Origin: JBNLBT01 sp050303435
GTDB taxonomy: Bacteria; Pseudomonadota; Gammaproteobacteria; Xanthomonadales; Marinicellaceae
DNA length: 30,320 nucleotides
NCBI GenBank assembly: GCA_050303435.1
Contig: JBNLBT010000035.1
Span: 1-30,320 of the forward strand
Reading direction: 5' to 3'
Shown: piece after piece, positions 16,142-23,988 of the stretch
Layout: every line of letters begins with the position of its first letter
Numbering within the stretch: position 1 is the stretch's first letter
Notes under the pieces: generated by a model
What the model was told of the DNA's origin: nothing
The model's input: only the letters and a program-made list of their open reading frames with translations
The model's database searches: none
Made by a program: the position numbers and the translations under genes

Positions 16142-17946
16142 ACATTTTTTTGCGCGGCCTGTGCCTCTGCTTGTGGCCGTTGGTTTTTTCAATGCTGCCG
16201 CTGCACGCGGCCCAGGCCGTGGTCATGTACGACGAAGACCGGGCGCTGATCAATGGCGTATCCCTGTTGCGGGACAAAGAAGACCCTTTGACCTATTACT
16301 ACCTGCCCACCACGCCCAAAGCGGTGATCGACCCGGTCACAGGCAAACCCAAAATCATGCTGATCAAATTTGTTGATCCAGCCGGCGACACCAGCGGTGG
16401 CCTGGTGCATTTCCTGTTCACCCTGGATTTGCCGCAGGATGAAATAGAAGCCCTCGCCGCCGAGCTGGAAAAAACCCACCCGGGCGCACGCATCGCCGGC
16501 CCGGTCAATCTGCGCACCGAAGCGGATGAAAACACCTGCAATGCGTCGTTCAAAATCATCTCATCGACTCTGACCTACACGAATTCGCCCGACCCGTTCA
16601 GCAAAAACGTTGTGATCAGCGGCGTTGCGCCGGTGACGCCGGGTGCACAGGCGGCCGTGGCGGCGCGACTGAACCCCCACGGCGCCACCTTGCTGTGGCA
16701 ATCGTTGATGCAGCCCACTTCAGACATTTCCATTGCGGTGTCCGCGTCCTATGAAGCGGCCCTGCCGGCCTATCGCGGGCGCGTGTACGCGGACATGAGC
16801 ACCGTGTATGACCACATGTTCAAAGTCATGAATCAACAAAAAGACTACCGCAAAACCGAAATCCGCAATCAGATCGACGAACTGGTGCGGCTGGGTGTGA
16901 TCGAAGTCGACGTCACCGACCGCGCCGGACTGGACATTGACACCGGACAGATGTCCGGCATCATGAATCTGGTCACCGACAAACTGGTCAACATGCTGTT
17001 CGACACCACCCAGGGCTTTTCCAAACTGCCCAAACCCGAAGAGGTGCCCGACGATGTGGTGCAAGGGCGCCAGAAACGCGGTTTCTTTGGCCGCCTGTTC
17101 GCCGGTTCCGGCAACCAGAAATACATCACCGACGACCAGTACACCCTGCGCAACCGCAGCGACATCAAGAAAGCCACTTTTTCCCTGCTGTTCACGCAAA
17201 ACACCACCATTCGTGTGCCGTACCACAGCAGCGGCAACATCGGTGGCTTTTATGCCACCTATAAAGACGACCCCGAACTGTTTCGCGTGGTCAATCTCAA
17301 CGACTCCAGTTATCAGACGCGCGAAATCTTTGTGGCCGTCGACCCGCTGTATTACTCAGCCTTTCAGGACAGCATCAATTCAGTCAGCCTGTCGTTTCAC
17401 AAGGCTTACCCCAAAGAAATGAAACAGGCCGAGGTCGATCAACAGATCATCATCAATCAGGCCGACGTCAAAGACGGTGTATTCAACAAATCGCTGACCT
17501 ATCCACGCCTGGCCGTGAAAGACAACAGCTGGCTGCAATACGGGCACCGGGCGATTTGGTCGTTTCGCGGTGGGCAATCCCTGGCGGTTCCGCAGGCTCT
17601 CGACGCACTGAGCGAAGACAACGCACCCATCATCAACCTCGCGCCGCCACTGGATTTGACGGCCATTGAAATCGACGGCGACGCCGCCGGCATGAATGCG
17701 GCCGGCATCCGCCGCGCCATGGTGACCTTCGACTACCGGCTGCTGGGTCAAGCCAAAAGAAAAACCGTGCCGTTGCGACCGGACAGCGAAGAAATACTGC
17801 AGTCTTTGCAGTTGCTGCACGACCCCGGCAGTGCGATCAAATACCGCGTGCGCTGGTTCAGCAAAACCGGCCCCATTGATGATGCGCAACAGACGTTGAC
17901 CGACACCTACCTGTTTTTACTGACGCCCGACACCGGAGGGGAGTAG
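16138..17946 (+). CDS. P3: secreted full-length member of the paralogous family
   Basis: The product has 602 aa with a Sec signal peptide ending HAAQA-V and a GGAG ribosome site inside P2. Family blocks appear in order: YYYLPTTPK near residue 59; RIAGPVNL near 122; VAPVTPGAQAAVAARLNPHG then LLWQSL near 162-190 with Gly182 of GA-x-LLW; a helical stretch ending LVRLGVIEVDV; the core NTTIRVPYHSSGNIGGFYAT near 355-372; then FRVVNLNDSSYQTREIFVAV; and the C-terminal domain with AMVTFDYRLL and IKYRVRWFSKTG. A basic segment RQKRGFFGRLFAGSGNQK precedes the core and is unique to this member. Function unknown; envelope or extracellular location inferred. Confidence 0.85.
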   Translation: MNIFLRGLCLCLWPLVFSMLPLHAAQAVVMYDEDRALINGVSLLRDKEDPLTYYYLPTTPKAVIDPVTGKPKIMLIKFVDPAGDTSGGLVHFLFTLDLPQDEIEALAAELEKTHPGARIAGPVNLRTEADENTCNASFKIISSTLTYTNSPDPFSKNVVISGVAPVTPGAQAAVAARLNPHGATLLWQSLMQPTSDISIAVSASYEAALPAYRGRVYADMSTVYDHMFKVMNQQKDYRKTEIRNQIDELVRLGVIEVDVTDRAGLDIDTGQMSGIMNLVTDKLVNMLFDTTQGFSKLPKPEEVPDDVVQGRQKRGFFGRLFAGSGNQKYITDDQYTLRNRSDIKKATFSLLFTQNTTIRVPYHSSGNIGGFYATYKDDPELFRVVNLNDSSYQTREIFVAVDPLYYSAFQDSINSVSLSFHKAYPKEMKQAEVDQQIIINQADVKDGVFNKSLTYPRLAVKDNSWLQYGHRAIWSFRGGQSLAVPQALDALSEDNAPIINLAPPLDLTAIEIDGDAAGMNAAGIRRAMVTFDYRLLGQAKRKTVPLRPDSEEILQSLQLLHDPGSAIKYRVRWFSKTGPIDDAQQTLTDTYLFLLTPDTGGE

Positions 17947-17949
17947 ACC

Positions 17950-19713
17950 ATGCGAAAAGCCACTTTTCTGATGTGTTGGCTTGGCCCGTTGTGGCTGCTC
18001 TGCAGCACGGCCACTGCACAAAACATTCTGCTGGACCACCCGCTCAAATGCGGGCCGCTGCAATGTTTTCCATCGGCCAGCAACGAAACAGAGTTTTACT
18101 ACCTGCCAAACAACCCGCACATTGCAAAAAACGCGGAAGGCACACATGAATTCAGCTTCACCCGCTACGTTGAAGCGATAAAAAACAGCGACGGCTCGGG
18201 CGGCATCAAAACCGCTGACGGCGGCGGCATTGTGCATTTTCTGGTCGATTACGGCGTGTCCGCCGAGGCCCGGCGCGAAGCCGAGGAAGCCTTGCAGGAA
18301 GACAACGAGGACGCCGTGTTGCGCGGACCGATTGTGTTCACGCAGGGGACATTTGCTTTGGTCAGCGCGGTGGCGGGCGAAGGTGAGGATGAATTGAGCC
18401 ACCGCGTACTCGGTGTGGGTAAAGCACCGCTGTTGGAGGGCTTGAAGACCGCGGTGTCCATGCACCTGAGTAAAAAAGGCGCGCAACTGCTGTGGGAATC
18501 CTTTGCCATGCAAACCCCCGATGTGTCGCTGGTGTTTGAGATGAGTTTCACCGGCCTGAATGATCCGGCCAACGCGCGCATCACCGCGGACTGGGCAAAA
18601 CTGGAGAAACAGGCCGACCTCAGCCTCGGCGCCAAAGTCGGCTACATGGGCATTGGCGCCGGCTTTGACTACGGCGATTTCTGGCACCAGGCGCAGCAAT
18701 CCGGCGCCATCACCATCGACTACCGCGGCGACCCGGACAAACTGCAGTCGCTGATCGACAAGGCGCACGCCAAATTGCACGACATGATGTTCGAGCCGAT
18801 TGAAATCACCCAGGCCACCGGCGGCAGCGACGACGACCTGCTGGACACCATGCAGGCGGTCACCCGCGGCCTGGGACAAAACCCCGGCGCCTCGTACAGT
18901 GCCCCCTGGGAAGTCAAACTCAGCGGTGGATACAAGCGCCGCAACCTGCAACAAACCGGCCAGTTCACCCTGGACTTCACCCAACGCACCCAGGCCACAC
19001 TGACCACAGTGATGGCCGGCAACGCAGGCAACATGAAAGCACTGTATGGCGACGATGAACGCGTGTTCAAAACCGTCAACCTGTCGCTGGACAACCGTTT
19101 CAAAGTGCGTGAAATTCACTTTGCACTGGATGCTCGCGATGAAAATGAATTCGCCAAATACATCAATCAAGTGTCGGTGCAGCTGATGAAAGAACACGGC
19201 TCCGGCGCAGCCAGCAGCGGTGAATTGATCATCAACCGCAGCAATTTCCAGTCCGGCTCGCCACAGATACTCAGCTACGGCTGGGACGAGGAACCCGACG
19301 TCGATGCCTGGCTGAAATTCAAGCACAAGGCCACCTGGTCATTTGTCGGCGGATCAACCTTCGACACCGGCTGGATTGAAGGCGACACAGGCGCAATCAG
19401 CCTCACACCGCCCTATCAATACCGTGAAATCGAATTCATCGCCGACCCGCAACTGCTGGAAGAAGCCAACGTGCGCATGGTCACGGTGCGCGTTTCACAC
19501 GATTTCTTTGGCCGCCGGGTGCGCGAAAACATCAACCTGGTGCCGATGCGCAATGAATTGTCGGCGCAGCGTTTTTTTGCCATACCCCCGGGCGATGACG
19601 GCATCGATTACGTCATCACCTGGACCCGCAAGGATCACAGCAAAGTCAGCAGCGGACCTGCGCATTCCACCGATTCGATCATATTTTGCGATGAGGTGCC
19701 CACAGGCGGCTGA
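17950..19713 (+). CDS. P4: secreted full-length member of the paralogous family
   Basis: The product has 587 aa, three bases after the P3 stop, with a GGAGGGG ribosome site lying in the end of P3. The signal peptide ends ATA-Q. Blocks: TEFYYLPNNPHIA near residue 53; GGGIVHFLVDYGVS near 95; VLRGPIVFTQGTFALVSAV near 120; VGKAPLLEGLKTAVSMHLSK then GAQLLWESF near 157-185; a Gly-rich stretch GAKVGYMGIGAGFDYG at the position where P5 has a glycine zipper; MAGNAGNMKALYGDD as a variant of the GNIGGF core; REIHFALDARDENEFAKYIN; and the C-terminal domain ending IIFCDEVP. It resembles P6 most closely at the N-terminus. Function unknown. Confidence 0.85.
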   Translation: MRKATFLMCWLGPLWLLCSTATAQNILLDHPLKCGPLQCFPSASNETEFYYLPNNPHIAKNAEGTHEFSFTRYVEAIKNSDGSGGIKTADGGGIVHFLVDYGVSAEARREAEEALQEDNEDAVLRGPIVFTQGTFALVSAVAGEGEDELSHRVLGVGKAPLLEGLKTAVSMHLSKKGAQLLWESFAMQTPDVSLVFEMSFTGLNDPANARITADWAKLEKQADLSLGAKVGYMGIGAGFDYGDFWHQAQQSGAITIDYRGDPDKLQSLIDKAHAKLHDMMFEPIEITQATGGSDDDLLDTMQAVTRGLGQNPGASYSAPWEVKLSGGYKRRNLQQTGQFTLDFTQRTQATLTTVMAGNAGNMKALYGDDERVFKTVNLSLDNRFKVREIHFALDARDENEFAKYINQVSVQLMKEHGSGAASSGELIINRSNFQSGSPQILSYGWDEEPDVDAWLKFKHKATWSFVGGSTFDTGWIEGDTGAISLTPPYQYREIEFIADPQLLEEANVRMVTVRVSHDFFGRRVRENINLVPMRNELSAQRFFAIPPGDDGIDYVITWTRKDHSKVSSGPAHSTDSIIFCDEVPTGG

Positions 19714-19745
19714 TCAACACACAAACAGCATCACAGGAGAGTCAC

Positions 19746-21983
19746 ATGCAAGCAGGCACACACCCTCAGTCAATCCCATCCACGCGCTGGATCGGAACAC
19801 CGTTTCGTCGCTTCCGGCGAATTCGCACCGCCCTCGCCGGCGCCGCACTGGCGCTGTTTTTACCGCCCGTGCACGGCGCGGTGCAAATGGGTGGTCACAT
19901 GGATTTCGTGCTCAACAACGGCCGCACGGTGCGGGTGTTTCCCGAAGCCGTGGATTCCGGCCCCATCCGGCCCGGCAACATATTGCCAAAGCGTCAGAAC
20001 GCGCCGATGAAGCCGCCCGGCGGCGACCCCTGCCTGCGTCTTGAAGCGGAATACAACAAGCGCACCGGTGAACGACAAAAACGCGAACAGCGCAAAAACA
20101 CCAACCAGCAGTTCAACCCCGCCTGGATCAAAAAAACCGCCAAACTGAAAGCGGCCAATTTCCGTCGCCTGCATTTCATGCAGCGCAAACCCACCGGCTG
20201 GTACTACCTGCCATCGGAACCGCGGGTGTCATTCAAACAGGGCATACCAGAAGCCACTTTTGTTAAATTCGTCACCGACGAAACGGTGGAACAAGGCGGC
20301 GCGGAAGGCGGCCTGTTTCATGTCATGGTCACCTACGGCCTGACCCAGGACGAAGAAAAAGAACTGCAGGAAGCGCTGAAAGACGCGGTGCCCGGCGCGG
20401 TGTTGCGCGGCATGGTGGATCTGGAGCCTTCGCGTTCGACTGAAAATTTTGTTGTCACCTCCGGCATTCTTTCGGATGAAGGCTTTGCACCCAAAGGCCC
20501 GCTGAAATCCGGCCAGGCCCCCAGCTACCCGGGTGCACGCGCCGCTTTGGCCGGCCGCCTGTCTTCGCAGGGTGCACAGTTGATGGAAACCACCTTTGAA
20601 AACCCCACCTCCGACTTGTCGGTGACCTTTGCCTACGATTACATTGTCAAAACCCAGGCCTACAAAGCCGAAGTGCGCATCGACATGGACCGCATTCAGG
20701 AAGTCGCCGACTGCGCCCTGCAAACCCGCGACGTGACCAAAACCACTTCCAGTCGCTTTGATGCCAAGGGCGCCATTCTCGGCGGCCTGCTGGGCGGCCC
20801 CATCGGTTCTATCTTTTTCGGCTGGAAAAAAGACACCAAGGTGCGCATCAGTGAAAAAGACCTGCGTGAAGGCTATGAAACCCTGCTGAACCTCGGCGCG
20901 GTGCAAATCAACATCGAGCAAAACCTGCCGGACGCCGACGTTTCAGTGATCGAATCCAGCCTCATGACCCTGGCCATGGAGAGCTTCACCAGCATGCAAA
21001 AATCCTTTGCCACCAATGAAGAACTGCAGGCCCGCAAAGAAGCCAACGAAAGCGACGTCAACGCCGAAATCAACAAACAACGGGCGCGCGACCGCAACAA
21101 AGCCGATCACCACGAGGTGTTCACACTGAAACGCAAACACACGCGCATGACCGGTGTGCAAACCCTGAAAATTGAAAAAGGCATTGCCCTGTACCGCACG
21201 CACACCATGACCGGCAACATCGGCGGCATCCTGCGCGATCACAAGGATCAGGTCTACGACACCGTGCTGCTCAACGACCCCTTTTTCAAACGCGGCATCA
21301 TCAGTGTGGACCTCGACACCGAGGCCCTCGACCTGTTTGCGGCCAATATGATTAACAACGCCTCGGTCGAAGTGATTGTGCCGTTCAAAGAGGGCGACTA
21401 TTCCAATCAGGACGTGTTCAAGCGCGACGACATCAGCGCCGCGCAAATCATGAAACAATTCACCTTCGCACAGCGCGGTGAATATAAACCGGGCGCCAAA
21501 TGCGCTTATCAATACATTGAAAAGTGGAGCATGACCGGCGGTGGCATCTGGCCAGCCAATCCCAAACCCCGCTGCGCACGCGAAATGGCCATCACCCTGG
21601 TGCCACCGATCACCGTGCGGGAAATCGACGTTGAAGCCGATCTGGCTGAAATGGAGCAACTGGGCATTCGCGCGGCCGAAGTGCTGTTGCGGCACCAGCG
21701 CTATGGCCAGGAAAAAATTGAAGCGGCGGAATTCCGCCTTGGCAAAGGCGAATCCTACCTGGAACACCCGCTGTTTGTGGACAAGGACAACCCCGCGGTG
21801 GACTATAAAATTGTGCTCACCCACCGCAGCAAAGGCAAATTCGACACCGAATGGGAACCGTTGGAAGACAATTTCGTCTATGCCAACCTGTCCGGACTGC
21901 CGATGGATAAACTGGAAGAGATCCGCCAGAAAATTCCGGAAATCAAAGAAATCATCGAAGAAATCAAGGACGCCGTGGAGTGA
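19746..21983 (+). CDS. P5: largest secreted member, with glycine-zipper and coiled-coil insertions
   Basis: The product has 745 aa with a CAGGAGAG ribosome site 32 bp after P4. The N-terminal signal is unusually long: a basic n-region (RRFRRIR) precedes the hydrophobic core TALAGAALALFL, with cleavage near VHGA. An extra basic segment of about 100 residues separates it from the first family block TGWYYLPSEPRV near residue 156. Then come PSYPGARAALAGRLSSQGAQ near 260-278, a glycine zipper AILGGLLGGPIGSIFFGW near 342-360, a charged helical stretch likely to form a coiled coil near 410-455, the core MTGNIGGILRDHKDQ, FKRGIISVDLDTEALDLF and the C-terminal domain. Near the zipper it departs from its paralogs, suggesting membrane contact. 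Function unknown. Confidence 0.85.
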   Translation: MQAGTHPQSIPSTRWIGTPFRRFRRIRTALAGAALALFLPPVHGAVQMGGHMDFVLNNGRTVRVFPEAVDSGPIRPGNILPKRQNAPMKPPGGDPCLRLEAEYNKRTGERQKREQRKNTNQQFNPAWIKKTAKLKAANFRRLHFMQRKPTGWYYLPSEPRVSFKQGIPEATFVKFVTDETVEQGGAEGGLFHVMVTYGLTQDEEKELQEALKDAVPGAVLRGMVDLEPSRSTENFVVTSGILSDEGFAPKGPLKSGQAPSYPGARAALAGRLSSQGAQLMETTFENPTSDLSVTFAYDYIVKTQAYKAEVRIDMDRIQEVADCALQTRDVTKTTSSRFDAKGAILGGLLGGPIGSIFFGWKKDTKVRISEKDLREGYETLLNLGAVQINIEQNLPDADVSVIESSLMTLAMESFTSMQKSFATNEELQARKEANESDVNAEINKQRARDRNKADHHEVFTLKRKHTRMTGVQTLKIEKGIALYRTHTMTGNIGGILRDHKDQVYDTVLLNDPFFKRGIISVDLDTEALDLFAANMINNASVEVIVPFKEGDYSNQDVFKRDDISAAQIMKQFTFAQRGEYKPGAKCAYQYIEKWSMTGGGIWPANPKPRCAREMAITLVPPITVREIDVEADLAEMEQLGIRAAEVLLRHQRYGQEKIEAAEFRLGKGESYLEHPLFVDKDNPAVDYKIVLTHRSKGKFDTEWEPLEDNFVYANLSGLPMDKLEEIRQKIPEIKEIIEEIKDAVE

Positions 21984-22024
21984 CGGCGTCGCTTCGTTGC
22001 AATCAAACAATCCAGGAGGAAACC

Positions 22025-23971
22025 ATGATCCAATCCATTCACCGCACCGCACGCGCCCTGCTGGCGCTGCTGTGCGCATTCACCTGGCACGCAGCCACCG
22101 CACAGGAGTTGTTGCTGGACCAGATGCAGGAAGCCGGCGGGCTGAAACTGTTCCCGGTCTATGGCGATACCAAAACCTTTTACTATTTGCCCGACCGCGT
22201 CGTCATACCGAACGGCCCGGACGGCAAGAAGCAGTTCAGTTTTCTCAAATTCGTCAACGACGAGGACGCCAGTGGCGAAGGCGGCATCCAGGACCTCGAC
22301 GGCGGCGGTCTGGTGAGTTTTCTGATCCAGTTCAGCATCGACGATCAAACCCTGCGCAACGCCCAGGCGCAGCTGCAATCCAAAGTCTCCGGCGCGCGCA
22401 TCGCCGGACCGGTGACCTACCGCGAAGGCACCTTTGCCCTGGTGTCGAACTTTCAGCAGGAAAACGGCGACTGGACCCAGCGCGTGCTGGGTCTTGGCAA
22501 ATCACCGGTGATGGAAGACCACAAAGCCGCGGTGTCAATCCGTTTAACCAAAACCGGGGCCATTCTGCTGTGGGAGTCTTTTGCCCAGGCGGCCAGCGAC
22601 ATTTCCGTCAGCTTTGACATGACCATCGGCGGTTACCGCAACCCCTACGAAGCGAAAATGACCGCCTGGTGGGATCGGGTGGCGAAAAATCGCAGCCTGA
22701 ATGCCGCCCTGCGCACCGACTACCTCGGCGTCGACATCCAGGACATCATGAAAGAACTGCGCCAACAGGGCGCCATCGAACTGGAGGTCAAGGGCGAGGA
22801 CGACAAGATGGACCGCTTGTGGGAAATGGCCTACGGCAAACTGGCCGAACAGATGTTCGAACAGAACAACGACCCGGTGACCCTGGCCACGCTGCAGGAC
22901 GACCCGGACGTGTTCAGCAATTTCGAACGCGCCAACCAGTTCAACACCGAAGTGCGCGAGCGCATCAACGACGAGAATCGCGCCGAAATAGAACGCGAGA
23001 TGCAGGAACGCGAAATGCTTTTGGCATACGCCGATCGCTGGGCTCTGCTGGGGGTGTTCGGTGAACAAAGCCCGGCCGGTCAACCTCCGGGCGGTGATGG
23101 CCAAAGCACCGCGTCCACGGACAGTGGCAAACGCCCCGTGGTGCGCCCGGCCGAGATCAAAACCCCGCCGAGTTTTTCCCTGCTGGCCAGCTACCGCAAG
23201 AAACAGTTCAAAACCAGCGGCAAATTTGAATTGAACTTCAAGAAATGGACCGCCGACACCCAATCAATGCGTTTCGATGAAAACATCGGCGGATTCGGCA
23301 AACGGATGTTCAATGACCCGGCGCATTTTCGCAAAGTCGTATTGACCGACCCGGCGTACACGCAACGCGAGATTCTGGTGCAACTGGACGGCCAGGACGC
23401 CGATGATTTTGCCCAGTTCGTCAATTCCGTGGTGGTATCGATCCGTAAAACCCACCAGGACGGCTTTGAACACCGCGATGAATTGACCATCCGGCGCGAC
23501 AACTTCAATGACAACAACAACCTGTTTGTGTTGACCTATCCCAACCGCAACGACACCGACATCGCGCGCTGGGTGCAGTACGAATATAAAGTCACCTGGA
23601 ATCTGTTCGGCGGCGCAAAATGGACTTCCGACTGGCAGCGAACCGAAGAATTTGTGATTCCACTGACGCCGCCGCACCGCTACCGCGAAATCACTGTGGA
23701 AGCCGATCCGGACGTGTTTGCCGACGCCGGGGTGCGCCTGGCCACGGTGAAATTCAAATACCACTTGTTTGAACACAACGGCACGGAAGAAGTGACGCTG
23801 AAACCGGGCAACGGCGGGGTCCTGTCACAGGTGATCAAATACGCCCACGCGCCCGATGACTATGGCTACGAATACGACATTTCATGGCTGCAACGCGGCG
23901 GCACGCAACTGGAGAAAACCGCGCAAAGCGGCGACCAGGCGTTCATTTTTGCCGACGAATTGCCGCAATGA
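22025..23971 (+). CDS. P6: secreted full-length member of the paralogous family
   Basis: The product has 648 aa. ATG 22025 is preceded by CAGGAGGAAACC, which sets the start. The signal peptide ends ATA-Q. Family blocks: TKTFYYLPDRVVIP near residue 53; GGGLVSFLIQFSID near 95; RIAGPVTYREGTFALVSNF near 125; LGKSPVMEDHKAAVSIRLTK then GAILLWESFAQ at about 158-188; ELRQQGAIELEVKGEDDK; a charged linker of about 100 residues with a Gly/Pro-rich part; MRFDENIGGFGKRMFNDPAH as the core; REILVQLDGQDADDFAQFVN; and the C-terminal domain ending AFIFADELPQ, close to the P4 ending. It precedes the cytochrome gene by 17 bp. Function unknown. Confidence 0.85.
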   Translation: MIQSIHRTARALLALLCAFTWHAATAQELLLDQMQEAGGLKLFPVYGDTKTFYYLPDRVVIPNGPDGKKQFSFLKFVNDEDASGEGGIQDLDGGGLVSFLIQFSIDDQTLRNAQAQLQSKVSGARIAGPVTYREGTFALVSNFQQENGDWTQRVLGLGKSPVMEDHKAAVSIRLTKTGAILLWESFAQAASDISVSFDMTIGGYRNPYEAKMTAWWDRVAKNRSLNAALRTDYLGVDIQDIMKELRQQGAIELEVKGEDDKMDRLWEMAYGKLAEQMFEQNNDPVTLATLQDDPDVFSNFERANQFNTEVRERINDENRAEIEREMQEREMLLAYADRWALLGVFGEQSPAGQPPGGDGQSTASTDSGKRPVVRPAEIKTPPSFSLLASYRKKQFKTSGKFELNFKKWTADTQSMRFDENIGGFGKRMFNDPAHFRKVVLTDPAYTQREILVQLDGQDADDFAQFVNSVVVSIRKTHQDGFEHRDELTIRRDNFNDNNNLFVLTYPNRNDTDIARWVQYEYKVTWNLFGGAKWTSDWQRTEEFVIPLTPPHRYREITVEADPDVFADAGVRLATVKFKYHLFEHNGTEEVTLKPGNGGVLSQVIKYAHAPDDYGYEYDISWLQRGGTQLEKTAQSGDQAFIFADELPQ

Positions 23972-23988
23972 GGAAGGAGGAAATCACC

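Noticed and set aside
17917..19326. Open frame of 469 codons on the minus strand
   Set aside because: It lies wholly antisense to P4, whose signal peptide, ribosome site and family motifs are clear. The antisense translation shows no domain or signal.
20943..22079. Open frame of 378 codons on the minus strand
   Set aside because: It is antisense to P5 and to the start of P6 and shows no recognisable family features.
21541..22617. Open frame of 358 codons on the plus strand crossing the P5-P6 junction
   Set aside because: It is in another frame of two well-supported genes and would bypass the P6 ribosome site; its composition is Arg/Pro/Ser-rich as in shadow frames.
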